Source: Actinomycetes bacterium
GTDB lineage: Bacteria > Actinomycetota > Actinomycetes > S36-B12
Assembly: GCA_014190275.1 (NCBI GenBank)
Contig: BJGE01000021.1
Location: 1 to 32,473 of the forward strand
Direction: 5' to 3'
DNA: 32,473 bases
The notes beneath the pieces were generated by a model that was given only the letters and a program-made list of their open reading frames with translations, was not told where the DNA came from and ran no database searches. Below, piece after piece: positions 1 to 11,534 of this stretch (positions are counted from its first letter, which is position 1; every line of letters begins with the position of its first letter). Position numbers and translations under genes: made by a program.

Positions 1-1
1 T

Positions 2-382
2 GTTGGGGATCACGCCTGTGAGTACATGACAGGTGGCCGCGTAGTGGTGTTGGGCGCCACCGGCCGCAATCTCGGTGCTGGTATGTCGGGCGGCGTTGCC
101 TATGTGCTGGATCTGCTCCCGGGGATGGTTAACCCAGAGATGGTCGATCTCGATCCGCTGTCAGATGCTGATCTAGATGAGTTGCAGTTGATTATCCGGG
201 ACCACTTTGAGTTAACGCAGTCGGAACCAGCACGTGCGCTGCTAGCTGATTGGTCAATAGGTGGTGGTCGATTCACCAAGGTCATGCCTAAAGACTTCAA
301 ACGCGTTATGGCACTAAGTGAGCGGGAGCCACCAGCGGTGCAGAACGCGGCAACAATGGTTTTGGGCGGCACTCGTGGGTGA
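2..382 (+). CDS. gltB: Glutamate synthase large subunit, C-terminal fragment (5' truncated by window edge)
   Basis: Frame open from nt 2: VGDHACEYMTGGRVVVLGATGRNLGAGMSGGVAYV, the GltB C-terminal (GXGXG-type) domain; followed directly by gltD. Confidence 0.93.
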   Translation, partial: VGDHACEYMTGGRVVVLGATGRNLGAGMSGGVAYVLDLLPGMVNPEMVDLDPLSDADLDELQLIIRDHFELTQSEPARALLADWSIGGGRFTKVMPKDFKRVMALSEREPPAVQNAATMVLGGTRG

Positions 383-1829
383 TCCAAAGGGCTTCTTAAG
401 TACCGATCGTGAGCTTCCCGTGCGGCGTACGGTTGATATTAGATTGCAAGATTGGCGTGAGGTCTATCTGGAATTCGGTGCTGAACGACTGGAGAAGCAA
501 GCTGGACGCTGCATGGACTGTGGTATCCCGTTCTGCCACAACGGTTGCCCCCTTGGCAACTTGATTCCCGATTGGAATGACCTGGTGTGGCGAGGGGATT
601 GGCGGGCGGCGAGTGAACGTTTACATGCGACTAATAACTTCCCCGAATTCACCGGGCGCCTTTGCCCCGCACCGTGTGAAACCGCCTGTGTTCTTGGGAT
701 TAATGCTGATCCGGTAACCATCAAGCAGGTCGAAGTTTCCATCATTGACAAAGCCTGGGATCAGGGGTGGGTTATCGCCCAACCCCCCGAGCGCCTTTCC
801 GGAAAAACAGTAGCGGTGATCGGTTCAGGTCCGGCTGGATTGGCAGCCGCGCAGCAACTGGCCAGAGCCGGGCACACCGTGGCTGTATACGAGCGGGATG
901 ATCGCATCGGTGGACTCCTGCGTTACGGTATCCCGGAGTTCAAGATGGAAAAGAGTCACCTTGACAAGAGGTTGGCTCAACTTGCTGCCGAAGGTGTTAA
1001 GTTCCGGGCCGGAGTCGATGTCGGAACGGATGTCACCGGTGGGGATCTGCGTCGGCGTTACGACGCCGTGGTGGTCGCAACGGGAGCCACAAAATGGCGC
1101 GATCTAGACATCCCTGGTCGCGATCTGCTCGGTGTGTACCAAGCCATGGAAGTTTTGCCACTGGCCAATCGAGTGCAAGAAGGTGATCTGGTGGTCTCCC
1201 CGCTAGATGTAAGCGGTAAGCATGTGGTCATCATCGGCGGCGGTGACACCGGGGCAGATTGCCTTGGCACCGCACACCGCCAAGGGGCAGCATCGGTAAC
1301 CCAGTTGGAGATTTTGCCGGTTCCACCTGCGGCCCGCCCGGGCAATCAGCCTTGGCCGACCTACCCGATGACTTATCGCGTCACGAGCGCTCACGAGGAA
1401 GGCGGTGAGCGAATATTCGCGGTGGCCACGGAAGCTTTTATCGATGACGGCACCGGACGGTTGGCGGCACTTCAAATTGTTGATGTAGCAACTGGCGATG
1501 GGGGTTTTTCCCCGATTGTTGGTTCCAGCCGCGAGCTGCCAGCCGAAGTGGTGCTGCTGGCTTTGGGCTTCACCGGCCCGGAGCCGGGACCGGTAATCGA
1601 ACAGCTGGGACTTGGCCTAGATGATCGCGGCTTGATCAAGCGCGGCCCCGATTACGCCACCGACTCCGAAGGCGTCTATGTCTGCGGTGACGCGGGTCGA
1701 GGGCAGTCGCTAATTGTCTGGGCAATTGCTGAAGGTCGTGCCACAGCGGCGGCAGTGGATAGATACCTCACCGGCAGCACCAACCTGCCGTCCCCAATTG
1801 CTGCCACGGCCCGTCCACTTGCTGTATGA
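375..1829 (+). CDS. gltD: Glutamate synthase small subunit (NADPH)
   Basis: GTG at 375 gives MGDPKGFLSTDRELPVRR..., typical GltD N-terminus; Cys cluster CMDCGIPFCHNGCPLGN and CPAPCETAC; GSGPAGLAAA FAD/NAD motif. 8-nt overlap with gltB. Confidence 0.95.
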   Translation: MGDPKGFLSTDRELPVRRTVDIRLQDWREVYLEFGAERLEKQAGRCMDCGIPFCHNGCPLGNLIPDWNDLVWRGDWRAASERLHATNNFPEFTGRLCPAPCETACVLGINADPVTIKQVEVSIIDKAWDQGWVIAQPPERLSGKTVAVIGSGPAGLAAAQQLARAGHTVAVYERDDRIGGLLRYGIPEFKMEKSHLDKRLAQLAAEGVKFRAGVDVGTDVTGGDLRRRYDAVVVATGATKWRDLDIPGRDLLGVYQAMEVLPLANRVQEGDLVVSPLDVSGKHVVIIGGGDTGADCLGTAHRQGAASVTQLEILPVPPAARPGNQPWPTYPMTYRVTSAHEEGGERIFAVATEAFIDDGTGRLAALQIVDVATGDGGFSPIVGSSRELPAEVVLLALGFTGPEPGPVIEQLGLGLDDRGLIKRGPDYATDSEGVYVCGDAGRGQSLIVWAIAEGRATAAAVDRYLTGSTNLPSPIAATARPLAV

Positions 1830-1851
1830 CAGCGCTTACAGGGACTTGGTC

Positions 1852-1857
1852 TAGGAT
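1852..1857 (+). promoter_or_regulatory. Candidate -10 element (TAGGAT) of a leaderless pyk promoter
   Basis: TAGGAT followed by exactly 6 nt (ctagtc) and ATG at 1864. Confidence 0.55.
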
Positions 1858-1863
1858 CTAGTC

Positions 1864-3288
1864 ATGCGTCGCGCAAAAATTGTGGTCACCTTGGGGCCGG
1901 CTACCACCTCGTTGGAAAGTATCCGAGCCTTAATTGCGGCTGGGATGGACGTAGCACGGCTAAACCTGTCCCACGGTGATCATGAAGAGCATCGGAACTT
2001 ATACGGGGCGGTACGCCAGGCCGCGGACGAGGCCGGCCGTGGGGTCGGAATCCTAGTTGATCTGCAGGGCCCGAAGATCCGCCTCGGCCGCTTCGAGTCG
2101 GGCCCGGTGCTACTGGAAGTCGGTGCCGAGTTCATCGTAACCACCGAAGATGTTCCCGGTGATGTGAAGATGGTGTCGACTACTTATGCGGGCCTACCCG
2201 GCGATGTGCAGGCAGGTGATCTAGTTTTGATTGATGACGGCCGGATCACCCTCCAAGTCACCGGAGTTGATGGTCCACGCGTGGTGACGAAGGTTATTGA
2301 AGGTGGCGAGGTTTCGGACAACAAGGGCTTTAATCTGCCCGGTGTAGCGGTGAGCGTGCCGGCAATGTCCGAGAAGGATGTTGAGGATTTGCGGTGGGCA
2401 CTGCGCATCGGCGCCGACATGATCGCCTTGTCCTTTGTGCGCTCTGCTTCAGATATCAATCACGTTCATCGCATTATGGCCGAGGAGGGGGTGCACGTAC
2501 CGGTTCTTGCGAAAGTCGAGAAGCCGCAGGCGGTTGACAATCTCGAAGAGATAGTTGAGGCATTTGACGGCGTGATGGTGGCCCGCGGCGACCTCGGGGT
2601 TGAGTTGCCGCTCGAGGCTGTGCCGCTTGTTCAAAAGCGGGCGATTCAGATGTGCCGTGAAGTATCGAAACCGGTAATCGTCGCAACCCAGATGCTCGAT
2701 TCAATGATCTCCGCCACGAGGCCTACTCGCGCTGAAGTCAGTGACGTGGCCAACGCGGTGCTGGATGGCGCTGACGCGCTGATGCTTTCGGGGGAGACCA
2801 GTATCGGTGTGCACCCCAGTTTGGTAGTCGAGACCATGGCCAAAATCATCGAGCACGTTGAAGTGGAAGCGCTGACCTCGCTGCCACCCCTAGATGATGT
2901 GCGGGAGGGTTCAACGGCCCGGGCGCTCACCCATGCTGCGGTCGGTGTAGCAGACGAAATTGCTGCCACGCACTTAATCGCGTTCACCGAGACCGGGCTA
3001 TCCGCGCGTCTTATCTCAAGATGGCGCAATCAGACACCGTTATTGGCATTCACCCCAAATCCCAGGGTTAGAAGCCAGTTGTCGTTGGTTTGGGGGGTGG
3101 AAACCTTCTTGGTAGCCGGTGTTATTCACACCGACGACATGGTGGTGCAGGTCGACCGGGCCCTACTAGATATCGGCCGGGCCGTGGCGGGCGATCGCGT
3201 GGTTATCGTCGCTGGGGTGCCGCCGGGTATTCCGGGCACCACGAACGGGATGCGGGTGCACAAGATTGGGTCGGGTCCGCGGGGCTGA
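1864..3288 (+). CDS. pyk: Pyruvate kinase
   Basis: MRRAKIVVTLGPATTSLESIRALIAAGMDVARLNLSHG; MVARGDLGVELPLEAVPLVQK; VATQMLDSMI; SGETSIG. Confidence 0.97.
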   Translation: MRRAKIVVTLGPATTSLESIRALIAAGMDVARLNLSHGDHEEHRNLYGAVRQAADEAGRGVGILVDLQGPKIRLGRFESGPVLLEVGAEFIVTTEDVPGDVKMVSTTYAGLPGDVQAGDLVLIDDGRITLQVTGVDGPRVVTKVIEGGEVSDNKGFNLPGVAVSVPAMSEKDVEDLRWALRIGADMIALSFVRSASDINHVHRIMAEEGVHVPVLAKVEKPQAVDNLEEIVEAFDGVMVARGDLGVELPLEAVPLVQKRAIQMCREVSKPVIVATQMLDSMISATRPTRAEVSDVANAVLDGADALMLSGETSIGVHPSLVVETMAKIIEHVEVEALTSLPPLDDVREGSTARALTHAAVGVADEIAATHLIAFTETGLSARLISRWRNQTPLLAFTPNPRVRSQLSLVWGVETFLVAGVIHTDDMVVQVDRALLDIGRAVAGDRVVIVAGVPPGIPGTTNGMRVHKIGSGPRG

Positions 3289-3316
3289 TTGGGTCTGCTT
3301 TCACCTGCGCTATGGT
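3289..3316 (+). promoter_or_regulatory. Candidate promoter of the pyr operon (TTGGGT-N16-TATGGT)
   Basis: Hexamers at 3289-3294 and 3311-3316 between the pyk stop and the PyrR hairpin. Confidence 0.4.
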
Positions 3317-3330
3317 GGGGAGTGCTAGGC

Positions 3331-3366
3331 GTCCTTTAAGCCCGTCCAGAGAGACGGGGAAGGGGG
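3331..3366 (+). promoter_or_regulatory. PyrR-binding RNA hairpin overlapping the pyrR Shine-Dalgarno region
   Basis: GTCCTTTAAG-CCCGTC-CAGAGA-GACGGG-GAAGGGGG: contains the UCCAGAGAG loop of the PyrR binding loop, with upper stem CCCGTC/GACGGG and lower pairing CCTT/AAGG; ATG at 3376. Confidence 0.8.
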
Positions 3367-3375
3367 TCCATTTTC

Positions 3376-3939
3376 ATGGATTCAGGTATGACTGTCCCTG
3401 CTGAGCGGTCAGTGGTGCTCGACGCCGGTGATATGGGTCGGGCGATTAGACGCATAGCGCACGAGATCGTGGAGCGCAATAAAGGTGCGGCCGATCTCAT
3501 CTTGTTGGGGATTCCAACCCGCGGAGTTTTCCTTGCCCAGCGAATTGCGAGCGCGATTACGCCTATTGATGGTGAGGCTGTCGAGGTCGGGGCACTAGAC
3601 ATTACCCTGTATCGCGATGATCTAAGGCTTAGGCCGGCTCGGGCACTTGAGCCGACGGCTATCCCCGCGGGCGGAATCGACAACAAAGTTGTAGTCCTGA
3701 TCGATGATGTGCTCTTTTCGGGCCGCACGGTGCGATCAGCACTTGATGCACTAAATGACATTGGGCGCCCACGCGCCGTCCAACTTGCTGCCCTTGTCGA
3801 TAGGGGGCACCGCGAGTTACCGATCCGCGCTGATTTCGTCGGCAAAAATTTACCGACAGCGTTAGCGGAGCAGGTGCGGGTACGCCTCGTGGAGTTCGAC
3901 GAGATCGATGAGGTCACCATCGAGGGTGGTGCGCGCTAG
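3376..3939 (+). CDS. pyrR: Bifunctional pyr operon regulator / uracil phosphoribosyltransferase
   Basis: [26 protein letters not shown] loop; first gene of the pyr operon. Confidence 0.95.
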   Translation: MDSGMTVPAERSVVLDAGDMGRAIRRIAHEIVERNKGAADLILLGIPTRGVFLAQRIASAITPIDGEAVEVGALDITLYRDDLRLRPARALEPTAIPAGGIDNKVVVLIDDVLFSGRTVRSALDALNDIGRPRAVQLAALVDRGHRELPIRADFVGKNLPTALAEQVRVRLVEFDEIDEVTIEGGAR

Positions 3940-4890
3940 ATGCGGCATTTACTTTCAGCCGGCGACCTCGATTTAGATGAAGCTTGCCTGATACTCGACA
4001 CCGCGGCGCAATTGGCGTCGGTCTCCGATCGCTCGGTAAAGAAATTACCAACATTGCGAGGGCGCACGGTGGTTAATCTGTTCTTTGAGGATTCCACTCG
4101 AACGCGTATTTCATTTGAAATTGCCGCGAAACGGCTTTCGGCCGATGTCATCAACTTCGCCGCCAGGGGCTCAAGTGTTTCAAAAGGCGAAAGTCTCAAG
4201 GACACGGCGCTGACATTAGAGGCGATGGGTGCGGACGCCGTGGTGATTCGACATGGTTCCTCGGGCGCGCCGCATCGCCTTGCGACGGCGGGTTGGATTC
4301 AAGGTAGCGTCGTGAATGCCGGCGACGGAACCCACGAACATCCGACGCAAGCACTCCTTGATGCCTTCACACTCCGACATCATCTGCGCGATGGCACCGG
4401 GGATCTAGCGGGGTTGCAAGTCGCGATTGTTGGAGATATTTTGCACAGCCGCGTGGCCAGGTCCAATGTCTTGCTGCTGCGCACACTTGGGGCTGAGGTA
4501 ACAGTGGTCGCGCCTCCGACCTTGCTGCCTTTTGGGGTAGCCGATTGGCCGTGTGTGGTGAGTTACAACCTTGACGAGGTCCTTCCAAATGTTGACGCGG
4601 TCATGATGCTAAGAGTTCAGACGGAGCGCATGCAGGCCGCATACTTTCCATCTGAAAATGAATACAGCCGCAGGTATGGGCTCGATGTTCGCAGAATGGG
4701 ATTGCTGCCACCGCATGCGATTGTTTTGCACCCAGGCCCGATGATCCGCGGAATGGAGATTTCAGCAGATGTTGCCGACAGCCCGCGCGCTGTGATGGCC
4801 GAGCAAGTTGCCAACGGTGTGAGTATTCGGATGGCCGTACTTTATCTACTCCTTGGCGGGATGACAGACGATGACCGAAAGGAGCTTTGA
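3940..4890 (+). CDS. pyrB: Aspartate carbamoyltransferase catalytic subunit
   Basis: [32 protein letters not shown]; start codon directly abuts the pyrR stop. Confidence 0.97.
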   Translation: MRHLLSAGDLDLDEACLILDTAAQLASVSDRSVKKLPTLRGRTVVNLFFEDSTRTRISFEIAAKRLSADVINFAARGSSVSKGESLKDTALTLEAMGADAVVIRHGSSGAPHRLATAGWIQGSVVNAGDGTHEHPTQALLDAFTLRHHLRDGTGDLAGLQVAIVGDILHSRVARSNVLLLRTLGAEVTVVAPPTLLPFGVADWPCVVSYNLDEVLPNVDAVMMLRVQTERMQAAYFPSENEYSRRYGLDVRRMGLLPPHAIVLHPGPMIRGMEISADVADSPRAVMAEQVANGVSIRMAVLYLLLGGMTDDDRKEL

Positions 4891-4892
4891 CG

Positions 4893-6182
4893 ATGACTTT
4901 GAGCACTGTCATCCGCGGGGTGCGGCCATATAACGAGGAGCCCGTTGACGTTGTCGTCAAAGGCGGTGTTATCGCCGAGGTCGTTAAGGCTGGCAGCGGT
5001 GCTGGCCGGGTAGTCGATGCGTCCGGATTAATCGCGTTGCCTGGATTTGTCGACTTGCACACCCACCTTCGCGAACCCGGGCGTGAAGACGCCGAGACCA
5101 TCGAGACGGGATCACAGGCCGCGGCCCTTGGCGGGTTCACCGCGGTGTTCGCCATGGCCAATACGTCGCCGGTCGCCGATACCGCTGGGGTTGTCGAGCA
5201 GGTTTGGCATCTTGGTCAACAAACCGGTCTGGTCGACGTCTTCCCGGTGGGAGCGGTAACCGTTGGCCTAGAAGGTGCGCACCTGGCTGAGCTGGGCGCG
5301 ATGGCAACTTCGGTTGCGCAGGTCCGGATGTTCAGCGACGACGGTAAGTGTGTTCATGATGCTGCCATCATGCGTCGGGCACTTGAATATGTGAAGGCAT
5401 TTGATGGCGTGATAGCACAGCACGCGCAGGAGCCCCGCCTGACCGTTGACGCGCAAATGAATGAAGGCTTGCTATCTGGCCAACTTGGCCTAGCCGGCTG
5501 GCCCAGTGTTGCCGAAGAATCGATTGTGGCGCGAGATGTGCTTCTCGCCGAGCATGTTGATTCGCGGCTACATGTTTGCCATGTCTCAACCGCCGGGTCG
5601 GTCGATATCATCAGGTGGGCTAAAAGCAAAGGCATCAAGGTCACGGCCGAAGTCACACCCCATCATCTGCTCCTCACCGAGGATCTAGTCGCCAGTTATG
5701 ACCCGGTCTACAAAGTCAACCCACCGCTTAGAACCGGTGCGGATATAGCAGCTTTACGAGCCGCATTGGCAGATGGCACCATCGATGCGCTTGCCACCGA
5801 CCATGCACCGCACCCCCATGAAGACAAGGATTGCGAGTGGGCGGCTGCCGCATTCGGCATGCTCGGGTTACAGACCGCTTTCAGTATCGCGGTGTTAACG
5901 ATGATTGAGTCTGGGCTACTTGACTGGCGTGCCCTCGCCGACCGGATGTCGGTTCGGCCGGCCCGAATTGGTCATGCCATCGGGCATGGTCAGGGCCTGG
6001 TGGTTGGGGCGCCGGCGAATATCTGTCTGGTTGACCCAGATGCCTTTTGGGTTGCTGAACCAAGCTCCTTCGCTTCAAAGAGTCGAAACAGCCCATATGC
6101 CGGGATGACATTGCCAGGTCGTGTAGTGCATGTTTATAAAGCGGGTAAGGCGACCGTGGTGGATGGTGGGCTCGCGTGTTGA
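4893..6182 (+). CDS. pyrC: Dihydroorotase
   Basis: [44 protein letters not shown] 4893 preceded by AAGGAG. Confidence 0.96.
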   Translation: MTLSTVIRGVRPYNEEPVDVVVKGGVIAEVVKAGSGAGRVVDASGLIALPGFVDLHTHLREPGREDAETIETGSQAAALGGFTAVFAMANTSPVADTAGVVEQVWHLGQQTGLVDVFPVGAVTVGLEGAHLAELGAMATSVAQVRMFSDDGKCVHDAAIMRRALEYVKAFDGVIAQHAQEPRLTVDAQMNEGLLSGQLGLAGWPSVAEESIVARDVLLAEHVDSRLHVCHVSTAGSVDIIRWAKSKGIKVTAEVTPHHLLLTEDLVASYDPVYKVNPPLRTGADIAALRAALADGTIDALATDHAPHPHEDKDCEWAAAAFGMLGLQTAFSIAVLTMIESGLLDWRALADRMSVRPARIGHAIGHGQGLVVGAPANICLVDPDAFWVAEPSSFASKSRNSPYAGMTLPGRVVHVYKAGKATVVDGGLAC

Positions 6183-6190
6183 ATAGTGGC

Positions 6191-7324
6191 GTGATCTGGC
6201 CGAACTCACGTGAATCAGCGGTTCTAGTACTCGAGGATGGCCTGGTGGCGCGAGGGCAAAACTACGGGGCCGTGGGCGCCACTTTCGGTGAGGCGGTATT
6301 TAACACCGGAATGACCGGTTACCAAGAGACATTGACTGATCCGTCCTATCGGCGCCAAGTCGTCATCATGACCGCCCCGCATATTGGCAATACCGGAGTA
6401 AACGACGAAGACTCTGAGTCTGCCCGTATTTGGGTGGCCGGTTACGTGGTGCGGGATCCCTCGCGGGTTTCCTCTAACTGGCGCGCCAAGGGTGGCCTCG
6501 AAGATGACCTGCGTGATCAAGGGATCGTCGGAATCTGCGGTGTTGATACCCGGGCACTGACTCGGCATCTTCGCGAACGCGGTGCCATGCGTGCCGGAAT
6601 CTTCTCGGGCGAGCTAGCGGGTCTGCCAGTCGGTGAATTATTGGCCAAAGTCAACTCCAGTCCCGCGATGTCTGGTGCCAATCTGACTGCTGAGGTGAGC
6701 ACCACCAAGGCATATACCGTGCCGGCGATCGGCACCCGAGAGCAATCGGTCGTTGCGGTTGACCTTGGAATCAAAACCATGACGCCGCATCGGCTCGCGC
6801 AGCGGGGTATCGAGGTACACGTCGTACCCGCAACATTCACGGCCCAGCAGATTTTAGCGATGAATCCCGACGGAGTGTTCTTCTCCAATGGCCCGGGTGA
6901 TCCAGCTACGGCTGACAGCGCCGTGGCAGTTATGTCCGAGTTGCTCGCCGCGCGAGTACCAATTTTCGGAATTTGTTTTGGTAACCAAATTCTAGGTAGA
7001 GCCCTTGGACTCGGGACTTATAAATTGCGGTACGGCCACCGCGGCATTAATTCACCGGTGCAGGACTTGAGCACGGGTCGGGTAAGTGTTACCGCGCACA
7101 ATCACGGGTTTGCCGTCGATGCCCCCCGCGGAGCCCCCTTCTCGACCGCCTTTGGCGCTGCCGAAGTGAGCCATGTTTGCCTAAATGATGATGTCGTCGA
7201 GGGTTTACGGTGCCTGGACGTGCCAGCGTTCAGTGTCCAGTATCACCCGGAGGCCGCCGCTGGTCCACATGATGCGGCTGGGCTCTTCGATGAATTCGTT
7301 GATCTGATGAAAGCTGGTCGTTGA
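6191..7324 (+). CDS. carA: Carbamoyl-phosphate synthase small subunit
   Basis: [73 protein letters not shown]. Start could be GTG 6191, or GTG 6176 / TTG 6179 overlapping pyrC. Confidence 0.95.
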   Translation: MIWPNSRESAVLVLEDGLVARGQNYGAVGATFGEAVFNTGMTGYQETLTDPSYRRQVVIMTAPHIGNTGVNDEDSESARIWVAGYVVRDPSRVSSNWRAKGGLEDDLRDQGIVGICGVDTRALTRHLRERGAMRAGIFSGELAGLPVGELLAKVNSSPAMSGANLTAEVSTTKAYTVPAIGTREQSVVAVDLGIKTMTPHRLAQRGIEVHVVPATFTAQQILAMNPDGVFFSNGPGDPATADSAVAVMSELLAARVPIFGICFGNQILGRALGLGTYKLRYGHRGINSPVQDLSTGRVSVTAHNHGFAVDAPRGAPFSTAFGAAEVSHVCLNDDVVEGLRCLDVPAFSVQYHPEAAAGPHDAAGLFDEFVDLMKAGR

Positions 7325-10300
7325 TGCCAAGGCGCGATGACATTAAGTCGATCCTGGTAATTGGATCTGGGCCAATTGTCATTGGACAGGGCTGTGAGTT
7401 CGATTATTCGGGGACGCAGGCCTGTCGGGTACTTAAGGATGAAGGTTTGCGAGTAGTGCTGGTGAATTCAAATCCGGCCACGATCATGACCGACCCTGAG
7501 TTTTCGGACGCGACTTACATCGAGCCGATTACCCCTGAGTTCGTTGAGCGCATCATTGCCAAGGAACGCCCCGATGCGTTGTTACCGACATTGGGCGGAC
7601 AAACGGCTTTGAATATAGGGATCGCCTTACACAAGAACGGTGTGCTGGAGCGCTACGGGGTTGAAATGATCGGCGCCGACGTCGATGCCATTGAGCGTGG
7701 CGAAAACCGAGAGTTATTTCGCCGCATCGTCGCCGAGATAGGTGCCGAGAGCGCGTTGTCGGTGATCTGTCATTCCATAGCGGAATGCCAAAGCGCCGCT
7801 GAGCAACTCGGGTTCCCGGTTGTCATCCGGCCCTCGTTCACCATGGGCGGTGCCGGGTCGGGCATCGCGTATGACGAAGCAGACCTATTGCGGATCGCCG
7901 GCGCCGGACTTCAGGCGAGTCCAACCACCGAGGTGCTTATCGAGGAGTCGATTATCGGTTGGAAGGAATACGAACTTGAACTAATGCGCGACCGCAATGA
8001 CAACGTCGTGGTTATCTGTTCAATTGAGAACTTAGACCCGATGGGTGTTCATACCGGAGACTCGATAACGGTTGCGCCAGCCCTGACCTTGACCGATCGC
8101 GAATATCAACATATGCGTGATGTAGGTATCCAGATCATCAGGGCCGTCGGTGTCGACACCGGCGGTTGCAATATTCAGTTTGCAGTAAACCCGGTCGATG
8201 GCCGGCTAATCGTTATCGAGATGAATCCTAGGGTGTCTCGCTCCTCGGCACTTGCATCAAAGGCGACCGGCTTCCCAATTGCCAAGATCGCGGCCCGCTT
8301 GGCAATTGGCTACACCCTTGATGAGATCCCGAACGATATAACCAAGAAAACCCCAGCATCTTTTGAGCCGAGTCTTGATTATGTTGTTGTCAAGGTTCCT
8401 CGCTTTGCTTTCGAGAAGTTTCCTAACGCTGATCCAGTGCTGACAACCACCATGAAAAGTGTTGGTGAGGCCATGTCCATCGGTCGTAATTTTGGCGAAG
8501 CATTGCAAAAAGCTTTGCGCTCCCTAGAGAAACCGGAGGCGATTTTCTGCTGGCCCGACGACCCTGCGGAGGTAGATGGCCCAGACCTCTTGACGCGAAT
8601 GCATCGCCCCCATGACGGCCGCCTTTCCCTGGTTCAGCAGGCCCTGTGGGCCGGTGCCACCATCGCTCAAGTCCACGAATCAACAGGAATCGACCCGTGG
8701 TTCTTGGATCAAATCTGCCAATTGAATGAAACCGCTGATGAAATTCGTTCGGTACCTGCACTTGATGCGCAGTTCCTCCGCCGGGTAAAGCGAAGCGGCT
8801 TTTCGGATAGGCAAATCGGCCAACTTCGAGGCATCAGTGAGGATGAGGTTCGTGCGGTCCGTCATGACCTAGGAGTGCGACCGGTTTTCAAGACGGTTGA
8901 TACGTGCGCGGCGGAGTTTGAGGCGCAGACCCCCTATCACTATTCCACCTACGATGAAGAAAACGAGGCCATCCCCAGTGACCGGGTGAAAGTAGTTATT
9001 TTGGGTTCGGGCCCAAATCGCATCGGTCAGGGCATCGAATTTGATTATTCGTGCGTGCACGCGGCTTTAACCCTGCGAGATGCCGGGTATGAAACCATCA
9101 TGATCAATTGCAACCCCGAAACCGTGTCGACTGACTACGACACCTCAGATCGTTTGTACTTCGAGCCCTTGACATTTGAAGATGTACTTGAGGTCGTGCA
9201 CGCGGAGCAGCAGGCGGGAACCGTACTTGGCGTGATAGTGCAACTAGGTGGGCAGACCCCGCTCGGGTTGGCGCAGCGCCTGAAGAATGCCGGCGTTCCA
9301 ATAATTGGCACGAGTCCGGAGTCGATCCACCTTGCTGAGGACCGTGGTGCTTTTGGGAAAGTGCTGGCGCAGGCTGAGCTGCCTGCGCCAAAGCACGGCA
9401 CGGCCTCGTCCTTTCCGGAAGCACAAGCGATAGCGGCCGATGTCGGCTACCCGGTACTGGTCCGGCCAAGTTATGTCCTCGGCGGCCGCGGGATGGAAAT
9501 CGTGTATGACGACGAAATGCTCGCAGATTATCTGGGCCGAGCAACACAGATCAACCCGGAACACCCGGTCTTAGTTGATCGCTTCTTAGATGACGCGATT
9601 GAGATCGATGTAGACGCAATTTTTGATGGTGACGAGCTATTTCTGGCCGGAGTGATGGAGCATATTGAAGAGGCGGGTATTCATTCCGGTGACTCAGCGT
9701 GCGCTTTACCGCCCATAACGCTCGGGGCCTCGGAGATTGACCGGATTCGCGAGTCGACCCTTCGCATTGCAAGGGGAGTGGGTGTACTGGGGCTGTTAAA
9801 CGTGCAATACGCCCTTGTGTCCGACGTGCTTTATGTGCTTGAGGCCAATCCACGGGCGTCACGCACGGTGCCATTTGTTTCGAAAGCAACTGCTGTCCCG
9901 ATCGCGAAGGCGGCGGCGCGGGTGATGGTTGGCCAAACCATTGCGCAACTGCGCCGTGATGGTTTGCTGCCGGCGGTCGGTGATGGCGGCACCATGCCAA
10001 CGGGTGCGGCATGTTCGGTAAAGGAGGCGGTGCTGCCATTTGGCCGTTTCCATGGCGTGGATACTTTGCTCGGTCCGGAGATGCGCTCGACCGGGGAGGT
10101 GATGGGCATTGACGATAGCTTTGGGTTGGCATTCGCCAAGTCACAAGAGGCAGCATTCACGGGCGGATTGCCAGTATCTGGTACCGCATTCGTGTCCCTT
10201 GCCAATCGCGATAAGCGGGCGGCGATTTTCCCAATCATGAGGCTAGTTGATCTTGGGTTTGAGATTGCGGCAACAGCCGGAACGGCGGATATCTTGGCGC

Positions 10301-10644
10301 GCCATGGGGTTACCGCAAGGGTATTGCGCAAGCATCATGAAGGCCGAGGCCCGGCGGGTGAGCCAACCACGATTGATTTGATCATGGCAGGTGAGATCGC
10401 GTTAATCGTCAATACGCCTTACGGGGTAGGTCCGCGAGTTGATGGCTACGAAATCCGCACGGCTGCGGTTATTAAGTCAGTGCCTTGTATCACCACAGTT
10501 CAGGGCCTAGCGGCGGCAGTGCAAGGCATTGATTCCTTACGTAATACTGAAGCCACGGTGCGCTCCCTGCAAGAGCATGCACTTGATCTGCTAGAGCTTC
10601 GACAACGCGCTCACGGTAGCGTCAGCGCTGCGGAGCTAAGTTGA
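7324..10644 (+). CDS. carB: Carbamoyl-phosphate synthase large subunit
   Basis: [41 protein letters not shown]; duplicated ATP-grasp halves; C-terminal MGS-like domain. ATG 7324 overlaps the carA stop (TGATG). Confidence 0.97.
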   Translation: MPRRDDIKSILVIGSGPIVIGQGCEFDYSGTQACRVLKDEGLRVVLVNSNPATIMTDPEFSDATYIEPITPEFVERIIAKERPDALLPTLGGQTALNIGIALHKNGVLERYGVEMIGADVDAIERGENRELFRRIVAEIGAESALSVICHSIAECQSAAEQLGFPVVIRPSFTMGGAGSGIAYDEADLLRIAGAGLQASPTTEVLIEESIIGWKEYELELMRDRNDNVVVICSIENLDPMGVHTGDSITVAPALTLTDREYQHMRDVGIQIIRAVGVDTGGCNIQFAVNPVDGRLIVIEMNPRVSRSSALASKATGFPIAKIAARLAIGYTLDEIPNDITKKTPASFEPSLDYVVVKVPRFAFEKFPNADPVLTTTMKSVGEAMSIGRNFGEALQKALRSLEKPEAIFCWPDDPAEVDGPDLLTRMHRPHDGRLSLVQQALWAGATIAQVHESTGIDPWFLDQICQLNETADEIRSVPALDAQFLRRVKRSGFSDRQIGQLRGISEDEVRAVRHDLGVRPVFKTVDTCAAEFEAQTPYHYSTYDEENEAIPSDRVKVVILGSGPNRIGQGIEFDYSCVHAALTLRDAGYETIMINCNPETVSTDYDTSDRLYFEPLTFEDVLEVVHAEQQAGTVLGVIVQLGGQTPLGLAQRLKNAGVPIIGTSPESIHLAEDRGAFGKVLAQAELPAPKHGTASSFPEAQAIAADVGYPVLVRPSYVLGGRGMEIVYDDEMLADYLGRATQINPEHPVLVDRFLDDAIEIDVDAIFDGDELFLAGVMEHIEEAGIHSGDSACALPPITLGASEIDRIRESTLRIARGVGVLGLLNVQYALVSDVLYVLEANPRASRTVPFVSKATAVPIAKAAARVMVGQTIAQLRRDGLLPAVGDGGTMPTGAACSVKEAVLPFGRFHGVDTLLGPEMRSTGEVMGIDDSFGLAFAKSQEAAFTGGLPVSGTAFVSLANRDKRAAIFPIMRLVDLGFEIAATAGTADILARHGVTARVLRKHHEGRGPAGEPTTIDLIMAGEIALIVNTPYGVGPRVDGYEIRTAAVIKSVPCITTVQGLAAAVQGIDSLRNTEATVRSLQEHALDLLELRQRAHGSVSAAELS

Positions 10645-10679
10645 ACCGGAGCGGTACTGGCGAAGGAGGCGAGAATTAG

Positions 10680-11534
10680 ATGCCAATTCAGGTAAAAGGT
10701 GAGGTACTTGATGTGCGCCGCGCTGGGGCTTACCACGTGCTTTCGATTACGGCACCTGGTATTCCAGAATCCTTTCGCCCCGGTCACTTCGTCACCATCG
10801 GAATTGGTGGCGAGGAGTCTGGCCTGATCTTGCGACGCGCATTTGCGATCCACCAGGTGCAATCCCGCGGAGTTTACGGGGGTACCTTAGATGTGGTAGT
10901 CGGCGTGAACGGTAAAGGGACTCGCTGGCTCAGCGAGCGGCGGCGCCACGACAACCTTGACATCGTGGGCCCCCTAGGAAAGCCATTCATGTTGCCAAAA
11001 GAGGGGGTGCCCTGCGTTTTGGTGGGCGGTGGCTATGGCTCGGCTCCGCTATTTATGCTGGCGGAGCAACTACGCGAACGTGGGTGCCGAGTCGATGTCG
11101 TCCTAGGGGCGTCAACCGAAGAAAAACTTTATGGGGTGCTTGACATTAAACGGGTTTCGTCGATGCTCACCATCACCACCGAGGATGGTTCATCAGGTGT
11201 GCGCGGCCGGGTCACCGATGTCTTGCCTGACATCATGGAACGCAACGATGCTGCCGTGGTTTACGCCTGTGGTCCGATGGCGATGCTCGCTGCAGTAGCC
11301 AGCATCGCCTCGGAGTATCGCGCTTATAGCCAGTGTTCGGTTGAGGAAGCAATGGCTTGCGGTATTGGTATCTGCATGACATGTGTGCTGCCGGTGATTG
11401 GCGACGATGGGGTTACGCGCATGGTCCGGTCATGTGTTGATGGCCCAATATTTCGTGGTGATCTGGTGCGGTGGGACGATATCGGCACGATTCCCGCCGA
11501 TGCCCTAGGGGCACCAGTCTTGGATGCCCCATGA
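10680..11534 (+). CDS. pyrK: Dihydroorotate dehydrogenase B, electron-transfer (FAD / 2Fe-2S) subunit
   Basis: Ferredoxin reductase-like fold; CSVEEAMACGIGICMTCVLPV...SCVDGPIF 2Fe-2S cysteine motif; followed by pyrD. Confidence 0.92.
   Translation: MPIQVKGEVLDVRRAGAYHVLSITAPGIPESFRPGHFVTIGIGGEESGLILRRAFAIHQVQSRGVYGGTLDVVVGVNGKGTRWLSERRRHDNLDIVGPLGKPFMLPKEGVPCVLVGGGYGSAPLFMLAEQLRERGCRVDVVLGASTEEKLYGVLDIKRVSSMLTITTEDGSSGVRGRVTDVLPDIMERNDAAVVYACGPMAMLAAVASIASEYRAYSQCSVEEAMACGIGICMTCVLPVIGDDGVTRMVRSCVDGPIFRGDLVRWDDIGTIPADALGAPVLDAP

Noticed and set aside
9551-10331. Large minus-strand ORFs (201 and 166 aa) antisense to carB
   Set aside because: Pro/Arg/Ser-rich with no recognisable motif; carB is conserved here.
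7324-10644. Internal repeat within carB (two similar halves)
   Set aside because: Well-known ancestral duplication of the CarB ATP-grasp domains.
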